Below are positions 42,239 to 50,863 of a stretch of 64,000 nt of DNA, piece after piece. The DNA comes from Polynucleobacter sp. Tro8-14-1. GTDB taxonomy: Bacteria; Pseudomonadota; Gammaproteobacteria; Burkholderiales; Burkholderiaceae. How positions within the stretch are numbered: position 1 is the stretch's first letter; every line of letters begins with the position of its first letter. The stretch spans positions 171,772-235,771 of the forward strand of contig NZ_JACVPX010000003.1 of assembly GCF_018881655.1 (NCBI RefSeq). Direction: 5' to 3'. The notes under the pieces are model-generated. The model ran no database searches and was not told the DNA's origin. It saw nothing but the letters and a program-made list of their open reading frames with translations. The translations under genes were made by a program, and so were the position numbers.

Positions 42239-42721
42239 TTAAGCCTTCCGCGCAATCGTGCTCGTACGAGCAATCTTAGATTGCAGCTGAATAATTCCAT
42301 AGATCAACGCTTCTGCAGTTGGGGGGCAGCCTGGAACATAAATATCGACTGGCACAATGCGGTCGCAACCGCGTACTACTGAATAAGAGTTATGGTAATA
42401 ACCACCGCCATTGGCGCAGGAACCCATAGAGATTACCCAACGTGGTTCTGGCATTTGGTCATAAACCTTGCGGAGTGCTGGAGCCATCTTGTTGCACAAA
42501 GTGCCGGCGACAATCATCAAATCGGATTGACGTGGAGATGGACGAAATACGACGCCAAATCGATCCAAGTCATAACGGGAAGCGCCCGCATGCATCATCT
42601 CTACCGCACAACAAGCCAGACCAAAGGTCATAGGCCATAAGGAGCCGTTACGCGTCCAGTTAATCAACTGATCCGCAGTGGTAGTTACAAAACCTTCTTT
42701 AAGTACGCCTTCCAATGCCAT
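42239..42721 (-). CDS. nuoB: NADH-quinone oxidoreductase subunit B
   Basis: PSST-type subunit carrying cluster N2, which passes electrons to quinone. The 160-residue protein has the tandem-cysteine motif [11 protein letters not shown] and later ligands in MGSCANGGG and [11 protein letters not shown]. The start is the ATG at 42721 ([10 protein letters not shown]), 5 bases after the nuoA stop; the longer open frame overlaps nuoA and is not family-like. Confidence 0.98.
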
Positions 42722-42726
42722 ATCTA

Positions 42727-43086
42727 TCACTCCCAGTCGAGAGCGCCCTTTTTCCAGATATATACAAATCCCACAATGAATTCCAATAAGAAAATCACCA
42801 TAGAGGCGTAGCCAAGCCATCCAATGTCACGTAGCGCTACACCCCATGGGAATAGGAATGCAGTTTCTAAGTCAAATAGGATGAAGAGAATGGCGATTAA
42901 GTAGTAACGCACGTCAAACTTCATACGCGCATCTTCGAAAGCTTCAAAACCGCACTCATAGGGAGAGAGTTTTTCAGCGTCAGGCTTCGAAGGAGCCAAG
43001 ATTTTTCCGAGGAACATGGGGACTAATCCCACCCCAATACCTACGAGGATAAAAAGCAGAACAGGAAAGTAATTAGCGAGATTCAA
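42727..43086 (-). CDS. nuoA: NADH-quinone oxidoreductase subunit A
   Basis: Three-helix membrane subunit of complex I, 119 residues. It contains the conserved [20 protein letters not shown] region (about 43-62) and the acidic motif [18 protein letters not shown] helix. The N terminus [12 protein letters not shown] matches relatives, which requires a TTG start at 43086; AGGG lies just upstream. It is the first nuo gene, 110 bases after the tRNA-Leu gene. No clear promoter was found in that gap, so transcription from secG through the tRNA is possible. Confidence 0.95.
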
Positions 43087-43195
43087 AATAGCCCTGATTC
43101 GTTTGTCTGGTAAATCCTAAAAACAACAAATTATTACTTATTCCACTACATAAGACATTGATTTGGAGCAAAAAACGCTCATCAATACCCTTTTT

Positions 43196-43280
43196 TGGTG
43201 CCGACGGCGAGACTCGAACTCGCACAGCCTAAGCCACTACCCCCTCAAGATAGCGTGTCTACCAATTTCACCACGTCGGC
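43196..43280 (-). tRNA. tRNA-Leu (anticodon GAG)
   Basis: An 85-base gene including the encoded CCA. The acceptor stem GCCGACG / CGTCGGC is perfect and followed by ACCA. The D-arm is TGGTGAAATTGGTAGACA; the anticodon stem CTATC / GGTAG closes loop TTGAGGG, placing GAG at positions 34-36 (reads CUC and CUU). A long variable arm, required for tRNA-Leu, precedes the T-arm GCGAG TTCGAGT CTCGC. It lies between secG and nuoA on the same strand, so it is probably cut out of a longer transcript. Confidence 0.97.
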
Positions 43281-43366
43281 ATCTTGCAAAACTCATCAAT
43301 TCTACTGCATTGCACAAGTGCACTACCCCAAATTCTGGGCTAGAAAATCTGTAAAAGCCTACTGTT

Positions 43367-43711
43367 TTACTTAGGAACTGCTGGTTTACTTGGATCCTGT
43401 GTTGGGGCTACTGGAGCGGCTGGCATTGCTGCCGGGGCTACAGTTCCGGAGAGAACACCAGGACTTATTTCCTTCTTGTTACCAATCCAAGTAATTCCTA
43501 AAGTACAAAGGAAGAAAACTGCTGCAAAAACAGCCGTTGTATGGGACAAGAAATTAGCGGATCCGCTAGCACCAAAGAGGCTGCCAGAAGAGCCTGAGCC
43601 AAAGGCTGCACCCATATCGGCACCCTTACCTTGCTGTAATAGCACCAATAGAATGACAGCCAAAGCTGAAATTACCTGCAATACGATCAATAAAGTCTTA
43701 AACCATTCCAC
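43367..43711 (-). CDS. secG: Preprotein translocase subunit SecG
   Basis: Small subunit of the SecYEG channel, 114 residues, two membrane helices (about 4-24 and 53-72) joined by the conserved loop LLQQGKGADMGAAFGSG. The C-terminal 35 residues are rich in Ala and Pro. It is located between tpiA (22-base gap) and tRNA-Leu/nuo, a widespread order in Burkholderiales. Confidence 0.96.
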   Translation of the reverse strand: MEWFKTLLIVLQVISALAVILLVLLQQGKGADMGAAFGSGSSGSLFGASGSANFLSHTTAVFAAVFFLCTLGITWIGNKKEISPGVLSGTVAPAAMPAAPVAPTQDPSKPAVPK

Positions 43712-43733
43712 AGCTTATCTCCAAATAAAAAAT

Positions 43734-44492
43734 CTATGCCTGACAAATAGCTAGAAAGTCCTGGGGATTCAAGGATGCTCCCCCAACCAATCCACCATCT
43801 ATATCTGGCATGGCAAATAATTCAACGGCATTATCAGGCTTGACACTGCCGCCGTACAAAATTCCAACGTGAGATGCAACATCTTCATTAAATTCAGCCA
43901 ATTGCAGACGAATAGCACGATGCATATCTTGCGCAACTTGAGCGCTGGCGACTTTGCCTGTACCGATCGCCCATACTGGCTCATAAGCGATTAAGCAATC
44001 AGCAAGACGATCTTGTAAAACACCCGCCTGCTTTGCAACTTGAGCACAAACAATCTCTTCCGCCCTACCTGAATTTCTTTCATCAGCAGTCTCACCCACA
44101 CAAATCACTGGAGTCATACCATTGTCCAATACCTCGAGGGCTTTAGCAGCAACGACCTCATCAACCTCTTGGTGCATTTGACGGCGCTCAGAGTGCCCAA
44201 CGATGACATAAGTACAACCAAGTTCTTTGAGCATTGAGGCCGCAACCTCACCGGTATAAGCGCCCGAACTATGGGCTGATGCGTCTTGTGCGCCTAGATT
44301 CAAAAAAGCCAATGAATGCTCTTTAATCAACTGTGCACATTGGGATAAATACGGAAATGGCGGGCAGACCGCATATTTACGTCCAGATGGCATTCCACTC
44401 TCCATGCCACGAGCAACGGTCTTGATCCAATCTTGATTGCTCGCAAGACTGCCATTCATTTTCCAATTGCCGATAACGATGAGTGGTCGCAT
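43734..44492 (-). CDS. tpiA: Triosephosphate isomerase
   Basis: Interconverts dihydroxyacetone phosphate and glyceraldehyde 3-phosphate. The 252-residue TIM barrel has K11 in GNWKMNG, H100 in VGHSERR, catalytic E171 in AYEPVWAIGTG and the phosphate-binding loop YGGSVKPDN. It follows qor by 17 bases and precedes secG by 22. Confidence 0.98.
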   Translation of the reverse strand: MRPLIVIGNWKMNGSLASNQDWIKTVARGMESGMPSGRKYAVCPPFPYLSQCAQLIKEHSLAFLNLGAQDASAHSSGAYTGEVAASMLKELGCTYVIVGHSERRQMHQEVDEVVAAKALEVLDNGMTPVICVGETADERNSGRAEEIVCAQVAKQAGVLQDRLADCLIAYEPVWAIGTGKVASAQVAQDMHRAIRLQLAEFNEDVASHVGILYGGSVKPDNAVELFAMPDIDGGLVGGASLNPQDFLAICQA

Positions 44493-44509
44493 AGGGGTAA
44501 TGAATATTT

Positions 44510-45508
44510 CTAAACAGTTAAAACAATTTTGCCAACGTGCTCGGATGACTCCATCAATGCATGAGCATCTGCCGCTTGATCTAGCGTAAACGTTTTATAA
44601 ATGACTGGCTTCAGTTTGCCAGCATTGAGCAAAGGCCAAACATTTTCAAAAAGCTGCTTGGTAATTTGCTTCTTAAATGAAACTGGGCGTGGACGTAAGG
44701 TTGAACCGGTAATGTTTAGGCGACGACGCAAAATCTGATTGGTACTCACTTCTGCTTTTGATCCACCTTGGATAGCAATAATCACAATGCGACCATCATC
44801 AGCGAGACAGTCAATTTCTTTTTGCACATAAGCGCCAGTAACCATATCAAGAATGACGTTAACACCTTTGCCATCAGTGGCCTTCTTCACTTCTTCTACA
44901 AAATCTTGTGTCTTGTAATTGATGGCGAGATCAGCGCCCAATGCTACACATGCGGCACATTTTTCATCCGTACCAGCAGTCACAAATACTTTATGGCCTA
45001 AGGCTTTAGCAATCAGGATTGCAGTCACGCCGATACCACTGGAGCCTCCTTGAACCAATAAAGTTTCGCCTTCGGCCAGTTGACCACGCATGAAGACGTT
45101 GCTCCATACGGTATAAAACGTTTCAGGCAAAGCTGCAGCTTCTTGGTCAGTAAACCCCTTAGGGTAAGGTAAGCACTGGGCTACAGGCGCAGTACACAAG
45201 TCAGCGTAACCACCACCTTGAACGAGTGCGCAAACCTTATCACCCAGCTTTAAGCCAAATATGTTGTCAGGATGAGCTAAATCACCGCCGACGATTTCAC
45301 CGGCAACTTCAAGACCGGGAATATCAGATGCGCCAGCTGGAACCGGGTAATGCCCCTTACGCTGTAAAACGTCAGGTCGATTAATTCCAGCTGCCAGAAC
45401 TTTGATCAAAATTTCACCAGTCCCAGCAGCAGGAGCTACTGGATCAGGGCGAGTAGTTGGCACCAGCATTTCTGGGGCGCCAAATTCTTTGATTTCAATA
45501 ACACGCAT
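44510..45508 (-). CDS. NAD(P)H quinone oxidoreductase, zinc-independent MDR family
   Basis: A medium-chain dehydrogenase/reductase of the quinone oxidoreductase (QOR/PIG3-like) type, 332 residues. It has the substrate region GINRPDVLQRKGHYP, the segment QGGSSGIGVTAI as nucleotide-binding loop (about 150-161), and lacks the zinc-ligand cysteines of alcohol dehydrogenases. It would reduce quinones or other carbonyls with NAD(P)H. The start is the ATG at 45508 with GGGAG five bases upstream; the longer frame overlaps pnp. It sits 22 bases after pnp and before tpiA. Confidence 0.92.
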   Translation of the reverse strand: MRVIEIKEFGAPEMLVPTTRPDPVAPAAGTGEILIKVLAAGINRPDVLQRKGHYPVPAGASDIPGLEVAGEIVGGDLAHPDNIFGLKLGDKVCALVQGGGYADLCTAPVAQCLPYPKGFTDQEAAALPETFYTVWSNVFMRGQLAEGETLLVQGGSSGIGVTAILIAKALGHKVFVTAGTDEKCAACVALGADLAINYKTQDFVEEVKKATDGKGVNVILDMVTGAYVQKEIDCLADDGRIVIIAIQGGSKAEVSTNQILRRRLNITGSTLRPRPVSFKKQITKQLFENVWPLLNAGKLKPVIYKTFTLDQAADAHALMESSEHVGKIVLTV

Positions 45509-45530
45509 AAATACTCCCGAGACTTCTTGC

Positions 45531-47699
45531 TTAGGCAGTTTCGTCAGAAGCAGGAGCTGCTTCAACAGCAACCTCGGCAGCGCCAGCTAAAGGAGCAATC
45601 GTGCCACCTTCATCAGCCATCGCAGCTTTCAATGACAAACGTAAACGGCCACGCTCATCAGCAGCAAGCAATTTCACGCGAACCACTTGGCCTTCTGCCA
45701 AATAGTCTTTAACTTCTTTTACACGCTCATTAGAAATCTCAGAGATATGCAAGAGACCATCTTTACCAGGAAGAATGTTTACCAAAGCGCCGAATTCTAG
45801 CAACTTCACAACTGGGCCTTCGTAGATCTTACCTACTTCAGCTTCAGCGGTAATGCCTTCGATACGAGCTTTAGCTTCAGCCATACCTTCAGCGGAAGTA
45901 GAAGCAATTGTTACAGTGCCATCATCTTTGATGTCGATGCTGCAGCCAGTTTCTTTGGTCAAGGCTTGAATTGTTGCGCCGCCTTTACCGATTACTTCAC
46001 GAATCTTGTCTGGATGGATTTTGAAAGAAACCATACGTGGAGCATGAGCTGACAATTCTGTACGAACTGAACCCATTGCTTCTTGCATTTTGCTCAAGAT
46101 GTGCAAACGGCCTTCTTTAGCTTGCGCTAAAGCCACTTGCATAATTTCTTTAGTAATACCTTGAACTTTAATGTCCATCTGGAGTGCAGTAATACCGTTA
46201 GCAGTACCCGCTACCTTGAAGTCCATATCGCCCAAGTGATCTTCATCACCCAAGATGTCAGTCAACACAGCAAAACGGTTGCCGTCGAGAATCAAGCCCA
46301 TTGCTACACCAGCAACGTGTGCTTTAACTGGAACACCAGCATCCATCATTGCTAAACAGCCGCCGCAAACAGAAGCCATTGAAGATGAACCATTGGACTC
46401 AGTAATCTCTGAAACAACACGGATGCTGTATGCAAAATCTTCCGCACTTGGCAATACTGGAATCAATGCGCGCTTAGCTAAACGGCCGTGACCAATTTCA
46501 CGACGCTTTGGGCTACCTACACGACCTGTTTCGCCAGTAGCGAACGGAGGCATGTTGTAGTGGAACATGAAACGATCACGGTACTCACCTTCAAGCGCAT
46601 CAATGATTTGCTCGTCACGTGCAGTACCTAAAGTAGCTACAACAAGAGCTTGTGTTTCACCACGAGTAAACAATGCAGAACCGTGTGTACGTGGCAATAC
46701 GCCGTTACGAATTTCAATCGGACGCACAGTACGTGTATCGCGACCATCGATACGTGGCTCACCGTTCAAAATCTGGCTACGAACAATCTTCGCTTCGATT
46801 TCAAACAAGATATCGTTAACAGCTACTGCGTCAACATCACCCTCTTCTTGTAACTTAGCAACCACTTCTTTAGTAATTTCTTTGAGCTTGTCTGAACGAG
46901 CCCCTTTTTGACGAATCTGATAAGCCTCGCGCAATGGCGCTTCAGCCAATGCAGTTACCTTAGCGATGAATGGCTCATCTTTAGGTGCTGCAGTCCAATC
47001 CCACTCTGGTTTACCAGCTTCACGTACCAAATCATTGATTGCGTTGATGGCTGTTTGCATTTGGTCATGACCATATACAACCGCACCCAACATCACTTCT
47101 TCAGATAATTGGTTTGCTTCAGACTCAACCATCAATACAGCAGCCTGTGTACCAGCTACGATCAAATCGAGTTCGCTAGTAGCTTGCTCTGTACGAGTTG
47201 GGTTCAAGAGGTATTGACCATTAGCGTAACCAACGCGTGCTGCGCCAACTGGGCCAGCAAATGGGATGCCTGAAATAGCCAAAGCTGCAGAAGCCGCGAT
47301 CAAAGCAGGAATATCAGAGGGAACATCAGGGTTGATAGACAACACATGAACCACTACTTGAACTTCATTCAAGAAGCCTTCTGGGAATAAAGGACGCAAT
47401 GGACGGTCGATCAAGCGGGAGATCAATGTCTCACCTTCTGATGGACGACCTTCGCGACGGAAGAAGCCGCCGGGAATCTTACCTGCTGCGTATGTTTTTT
47501 CTAGGTAGTCAACAGTCAACGGGAAAAAAGACTGGCCTGGCTTTGCAGACTTAGAGGCTACTACTGTACCCATAACTACTGTGTCATCGACGTTAACAAT
47601 AACAGCGCCACCGGATTGACGGGCGATCTCGCCTGTTTCCATTGTTACTTGATGGTTGCCCCATTGAAAACTTTTTACTGCTTTTTTAAACATTGTCAT
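45531..47699 (-). CDS. pnp: Polyribonucleotide nucleotidyltransferase (PNPase)
   Basis: 3'-5' phosphorolytic exoribonuclease of the RNA degradosome. The 722 residues contain two RNase PH domains (about 10-225 and 315-545, with the [10 protein letters not shown] and [11 protein letters not shown] phosphate/RNA sites), then KH (about 560-615, [10 protein letters not shown]) and S1 (about 625-695) domains. The start is the ATG at 47699 with GGAG upstream; a GTG eight codons earlier is unlikely. The 5' region toward rpsO contains large stem-loops listed separately, which fits known PNPase autocontrol in E. coli. Confidence 0.97.
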   Translation of the reverse strand: MTMFKKAVKSFQWGNHQVTMETGEIARQSGGAVIVNVDDTVVMGTVVASKSAKPGQSFFPLTVDYLEKTYAAGKIPGGFFRREGRPSEGETLISRLIDRPLRPLFPEGFLNEVQVVVHVLSINPDVPSDIPALIAASAALAISGIPFAGPVGAARVGYANGQYLLNPTRTEQATSELDLIVAGTQAAVLMVESEANQLSEEVMLGAVVYGHDQMQTAINAINDLVREAGKPEWDWTAAPKDEPFIAKVTALAEAPLREAYQIRQKGARSDKLKEITKEVVAKLQEEGDVDAVAVNDILFEIEAKIVRSQILNGEPRIDGRDTRTVRPIEIRNGVLPRTHGSALFTRGETQALVVATLGTARDEQIIDALEGEYRDRFMFHYNMPPFATGETGRVGSPKRREIGHGRLAKRALIPVLPSAEDFAYSIRVVSEITESNGSSSMASVCGGCLAMMDAGVPVKAHVAGVAMGLILDGNRFAVLTDILGDEDHLGDMDFKVAGTANGITALQMDIKVQGITKEIMQVALAQAKEGRLHILSKMQEAMGSVRTELSAHAPRMVSFKIHPDKIREVIGKGGATIQALTKETGCSIDIKDDGTVTIASTSAEGMAEAKARIEGITAEAEVGKIYEGPVVKLLEFGALVNILPGKDGLLHISEISNERVKEVKDYLAEGQVVRVKLLAADERGRLRLSLKAAMADEGGTIAPLAGAAEVAVEAAPASDETA

Positions 47700-47722
47700 T
47701 CTGATCTTCTCCAAATTGTTCA

Positions 47723-47782
47723 CGCAAAACTCACATGAGAGTTGCGCTTGTCGTGGGATAAAGCAGTGTCACGACAACACTG
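47723..47782 (-). other. Pair of hairpins just upstream of pnp, second with an alternative fold
   Basis: First, CGCAA..CTC / GAG..TTGCG (47723-47746) forms an 8-pair stem with one 2x2 internal loop. Second, TTGTCGTG / CACGACAA (47748-47755 with 47770-47777) is a perfect 8-bp stem. CAGTGT / ACACTG (47764-47769 with 47777-47782) is a 6-bp stem that cannot coexist with it. The region lies in the pnp 5' untranslated RNA. Confidence 0.65.
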
Positions 47783-47801
47783 GAGCGATTTAAGATCACA
47801 A

Positions 47802-47864
47802 GGGATGCCATTCCAGGGAGACTCTGAATCAACTTTCAGAAGCTCATTGGAATGACACAATCCC
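47802..47864 (-). other. Long segmented stem-loop in the pnp leader (candidate RNase III site)
   Basis: Three nested perfect stems, GGGAT/ATCCC (outer), CATTCCA/TGGAATG (middle) and TCTGAA/TTCAGA (inner), are separated by internal loops and make one hairpin of about 63 bases. In E. coli the pnp leader has a long stem cleaved by RNase III as part of PNPase self-repression; this hairpin is in the equivalent place. The function here is inferred. Confidence 0.7.
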
Positions 47865-47889
47865 CTACACAAATAATCTTGAAGCGCCC

Positions 47890-47952
47890 AAAAAAACATG
47901 CCATCTGCTTAAGACTGAATCCGCGAAGAAACAACCCTAAGATAGATGGCAT
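47890..47952 (-). terminator. Intrinsic terminator after rpsO
   Basis: A perfect 9-bp stem ATGCCATCT / AGATGGCAT with a long (37-base) loop is followed on the minus strand by G and seven Ts. It starts 16 bases after the rpsO stop. The long loop suggests incomplete termination, leaving read-through into pnp. Confidence 0.75.
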
Positions 47953-47968
47953 TGCATACCGATAAGAA

Positions 47969-48238
47969 TTACTTACGGAGACCTAATTTCTCAATCAATG
48001 CGCGATAGCGGTCCAAATCTTTGCCCTTGAGGTAATCCAAGAGGCGACGGCGACGTGAAACCATCTTCAACAAACCACGACGGCTGTGATGATCCTTAGC
48101 GTTAGCCTTGAAATGGGGGGTTAATTCATTGATGCGGGCTGTGAGCAATGAAACTTGAACTTCAGGGCTACCCGTATCGTTTGCGCTGCGCGCGTTATCT
48201 TTGACGATTTCCGCCGTTTTAATATCAGCAACTGCCAT
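47969..48238 (-). CDS. rpsO: 30S ribosomal protein S15
   Basis: Primary binding protein of the 16S rRNA central domain, 89 residues, full length. Family motifs are present: [20 protein letters not shown] (24-43) and [21 protein letters not shown]. The ribosome-binding site AAGGAG is strong. The rpsO-pnp order is conserved in proteobacteria. Confidence 0.98.
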   Translation of the reverse strand: MAVADIKTAEIVKDNARSANDTGSPEVQVSLLTARINELTPHFKANAKDHHSRRGLLKMVSRRRRLLDYLKGKDLDRYRALIEKLGLRK

Positions 48239-48340
48239 TTTTAATACTCCTTACTTGCGAACACTCGAGCTTTCACCCAGTCTGTGTCGTGCGTGATTAA
48301 CAAAATAAAACAAAAAAGCTTTAAAAATCAAAACCATCGA

Positions 48341-48349
48341 ATTGTAGCA
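48341..48349 (-). promoter_or_regulatory. Probable rpsO promoter, extended -10
   Basis: The minus strand carries TGCTACAAT, an extended -10 element (TGN followed by TACAAT). No good -35 hexamer lies upstream at the usual distance. The leader to the rpsO start would be about 95 bases. Confidence 0.5.
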
Positions 48350-48456
48350 GAGCCGGCACGTATTTACCGGATTCCCCCATGGAAGTTGTTATGCTGTAGG
48401 CTTATATTTAGGCAAATAAATACACTTTTCCTTTATTAATCAATAACTTATAAAAA

Positions 48457-49053
48457 ATGTCCTTACTACATCGCTCACTTATTGCGTTTCTCTGCCTCGG
48501 ATTCGGACTTTTTCAGCCCGCCCATGCCCAGTTTGGTTCCTTTTTTGGGCCAGATAAAACGGTTGCCGAGCAACGCCAGGACATTTTGATTAAAAACCAA
48601 GCAATTCTGAAGCAACTTTATGAGGCGCAGCCAAAAGCGAAGGATCTCATTGAAAAGTCAGTAGGTTATGCGACCTTTAGTAACTTCGGCATGAAAATTC
48701 TAATTGCAGGAGGCGGAACTGGTAGCGGCGTTGTGATTAACAAAGCAAACAAGAAGCCCGTCTACATGAATATGGCTGAAGTTCAGGCTGGCTTGGGCCT
48801 GGGCATTAAATCATTCCAAAATATTTTTGTATTTGAAACTGAAACGGCTATGAATGACTTTATTAACTCAGGCTGGACTTTCGGTGGCCAGGTAACCGCT
48901 GCTGCGAAATACGAAAAAGATGGCGGCGCATACCAGGATGCAACCGTAGTTGCCCCGGGAGTTTTAATGTACCAATTGACAGACTCTGGCATTGCCGCTG
49001 AAATCACCGGCAAAGGCACCAAGTACTATAAAAACACTGACTTAAATAAGTAA
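48457..49053 (+). CDS. SYLF/YSC84 domain lipid-binding protein
   Basis: A secreted or periplasmic protein of 198 residues. A signal peptide (about 1-24, ending AHAQFG) precedes the YSC84/SYLF domain (about 50-195), marked by SVGYATFSNFGMKILIAGGG, the GSGVVINK segment and a glycine-rich VQAGLGLGIKS. Eukaryotic SYLF domains bind phosphoinositides; the bacterial role is unknown. It diverges from rpsO and converges on leuA. It appears to be a single-gene unit. Confidence 0.87.
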   Translation: MSLLHRSLIAFLCLGFGLFQPAHAQFGSFFGPDKTVAEQRQDILIKNQAILKQLYEAQPKAKDLIEKSVGYATFSNFGMKILIAGGGTGSGVVINKANKKPVYMNMAEVQAGLGLGIKSFQNIFVFETETAMNDFINSGWTFGGQVTAAAKYEKDGGAYQDATVVAPGVLMYQLTDSGIAAEITGKGTKYYKNTDLNK

Positions 49054-49062
49054 ATCTCTTTG

Positions 49063-49092
49063 CAGATGACTCAATGATTAAGGAGTCATCTG
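49063..49092. terminator. Perfect 10-bp hairpin spanning the leuA stop codon
   Basis: CAGATGACTC / GAGTCATCTG is a perfect stem with a 10-base loop containing the leuA TAA. It lies between convergent genes. Neither strand has a strong T-run after it, so it may be a weak terminator or an RNA 3'-end stabiliser. Confidence 0.6.
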
Positions 49093-50625
49093 TGCATTGA
49101 GCTTGGCCTGACTCGGATCATGCAATTTGTTCAAAGCAGATAAATAGGCTTTTGCAGAAGCAGCAATGATGTCTGGGTCTGTGCCTACGCCATTCACAAT
49201 ACGACCGCCTTTTGCCAAGCGTACTGTCACCTCACCTTGAGACTGCGTACCTGATGTAATGGCATTGACAGAATAGAGCAACTGCTCTGCCCCACTCTTC
49301 GCAATTTCTTCAATTGCATTCAAACTCGCATCTACTGGACCATTACCTTCTGCTTCAGAGCACATCTCTTTATCACCCATGCGAAAAGTCACGCGAGATT
49401 TCGGGCGCTCGCCAGTTTCAGAGTGCTGGCTTAAGGAAATAAATTTATAGTGCTCACCCTCTTCTGCAGCAGCAGAATCAGACATGATTGCAATAATATC
49501 TTCATCAAATATCTCAGACTTTTGGTCAGCCAATGATTTAAATCTGGCGAAGGCTTCATTCAATTCAGCCTCGGCTTCAACGGTGATTCCCAATTCTTGC
49601 AAGCGCTGCTTAAAGGCATTCCGGCCAGATAACTTACCCAAAACAATCTTATTAGCAGACCAACCCACATCTTCTGCGCGCATGATTTCATAGGTGTCGC
49701 GGTTCTTCAAAATACCGTCTTGATGAATGCCTGAAGTATGCGCAAAGGCGTTGGCACCAACGACCGCCTTGTTAGGTTGGACCACAAAGCCGGTGATCTG
49801 AGATACCAATTTAGATGCTGGAACAATTTGTGTTGCATCAATGCCGCACACCATATCAAAGTAGTCTTTACGTGTGCGCAAAGCCATCACAATTTCTTCT
49901 AAAGCGGTATTACCTGCACGCTCGCCTAAGCCGTTAATCGTGCACTCAATTTGACGCGCTCCGCCAATCTTTACACCCGCCAAGGAATTGGCAACTGCCA
50001 TTCCCAAGTCGTTATGGCAATGCACTGACCAGACCGCTTTATCGGAGTTGGGCACGCGGGTTCGCAAAGTCTTAATAAATTCTCCATACAACTCAGGAGT
50101 GGCATAACCTACGGTATCAGGAATATTGATAGTAGATGCACCTTCGTTAATAACCGCCTCAACTACTCTGCACAAGAAATCCATTTCAGAGCGATAACCA
50201 TCTTCAGCTGAAAACTCAATATCTGAGGCCAAGTTACGTGCAAAACGAATGGAGCGTTTAGCCTGTTCTAAAACTTCTTCTGGAGACATGCGTAATTTAA
50301 CGGCCATATGCAATGGACTTGTTGCCAAGAATGCATGTATACGTTTTGCATTTGCCGCTTGCAATGCATCGGCAGCTCGTGTGATGTCCTTGTCGTTAGC
50401 TCTAGCCAACGAACAAACAATAGAATCCTTAACAGCGGCCGCAACCGCTGATATAGCTTGGAAGTCACCCTCAGAGCTAGCGGCAAAGCCTGCCTCGATC
50501 ACATCTACTTTAAGACGCTCTAATTGACGCGCAATGCGTACTTTTTCATCTTTAGTCATGGATGCACCCGGCGATTGCTCACCATCACGCAAGGTGGTAT
50601 CAAATATGATTACTTTGTCGCTCAT
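49078..50625 (-). CDS. leuA: 2-isopropylmalate synthase
   Basis: First committed enzyme of leucine synthesis, condensing acetyl-CoA with 2-oxoisovalerate. The 515 residues have the [14 protein letters not shown] active site (about 7-20), the metal-binding [14 protein letters not shown] segment, a flexible middle and the C-terminal LeuA regulatory domain (about 390-505) that binds leucine for feedback inhibition. The start is the ATG at 50625 with GGAG seven bases upstream; a GTG one codon earlier is possible. It is the last gene of the ilvB-ilvH-ilvC-psd-pssA-leuA run but has its own leader peptide and attenuator. Confidence 0.97.
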   Translation of the reverse strand: MSDKVIIFDTTLRDGEQSPGASMTKDEKVRIARQLERLKVDVIEAGFAASSEGDFQAISAVAAAVKDSIVCSLARANDKDITRAADALQAANAKRIHAFLATSPLHMAVKLRMSPEEVLEQAKRSIRFARNLASDIEFSAEDGYRSEMDFLCRVVEAVINEGASTINIPDTVGYATPELYGEFIKTLRTRVPNSDKAVWSVHCHNDLGMAVANSLAGVKIGGARQIECTINGLGERAGNTALEEIVMALRTRKDYFDMVCGIDATQIVPASKLVSQITGFVVQPNKAVVGANAFAHTSGIHQDGILKNRDTYEIMRAEDVGWSANKIVLGKLSGRNAFKQRLQELGITVEAEAELNEAFARFKSLADQKSEIFDEDIIAIMSDSAAAEEGEHYKFISLSQHSETGERPKSRVTFRMGDKEMCSEAEGNGPVDASLNAIEEIAKSGAEQLLYSVNAITSGTQSQGEVTVRLAKGGRIVNGVGTDPDIIAASAKAYLSALNKLHDPSQAKLNAQMTP

Positions 50626-50679
50626 CACTACTCTCCGGTTTTAAACACTTTTTAACTTCTTCAGATAACTCAATCTCAT

Positions 50680-50708
50680 AAAACAAAAACCCCAGCAATT
50701 AGCTGGGG
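50680..50708 (-). terminator. leuA attenuator terminator
   Basis: A perfect 7-bp G+C-rich stem CCCCAGC / GCTGGGG with a 5-base loop is followed by TTTTTGTTTT on the minus strand. It lies 42 bases after the stop of the leucine-rich leader peptide and 54 bases before the leuA ATG. A segment inside the leader peptide gene (50763-50772) is complementary to its first arm (50701-50709) with one bulged base, so an antiterminator can form. Confidence 0.88.
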
Positions 50709-50721
50709 CTGGTATGTGGTG

Positions 50722-50749
50722 GTTAATGAATCTGGTTTATCTCATTAAC
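50722..50749 (-). other. Hairpin between leader-peptide stop and attenuator
   Basis: GTTAATGA / TCATTAAC is a perfect 8-bp inverted repeat with a 12-base loop, beginning directly after the leader peptide TGA. It is A+T-rich. It is a candidate pause or alternate structure of the attenuator. Confidence 0.65.
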
Positions 50750-50827
50750 TCAGGCCTTACCCGCCCCAAGCTTTAGGCTTAGTGCTAGCGGAAGGAGGCT
50801 AGATAAAGGTGAGAAATTCATCAACAT
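50750..50827 (-). CDS. leuL: Leucine-rich leader peptide of leuA
   Basis: A 25-codon open frame starting ATG at 50827 (or 23 codons from a second ATG at 50821) and ending TGA. From the second ATG it reads MNFSPLSSLLPL then ALSLKLGAGKA, with 7 leucines in 23 residues, four of them in the six codons around CTC CTT CCG CTA. Three are CTA, usually a rare leucine codon in proteobacteria. Together with the terminator hairpin downstream this is the classic layout for ribosome-mediated attenuation: slow translation at Leu codons when leucyl-tRNA is scarce would favour the antiterminator. No strong ribosome-binding site precedes it, and a likely promoter places the RNA start almost at the ATG, so it may be leaderless. 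Confidence 0.85.
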   Translation of the reverse strand: MLMNFSPLSSLLPLALSLKLGAGKA

Positions 50828-50833
50828 GGAATT

Positions 50834-50863
50834 AATATACCCCAAAAATAGGGAATTAGCCAA
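50834..50863 (-). promoter_or_regulatory. Probable leuL-leuA promoter overlapping the pssA stop codon
   Basis: TTGGCT (-35, 50858-50863) and TATATT (-10, 50834-50839) are separated by 18 bases. The -35 overlaps the last pssA codons. The predicted start point is within a few bases of the leader peptide ATG at 50827. Confidence 0.55.

Noticed and set aside
42722..42820. N-terminal extension of nuoB by 33 codons.
   Set aside because: Overlaps nuoA and does not resemble NuoB; the ATG at 42721 fits the family.
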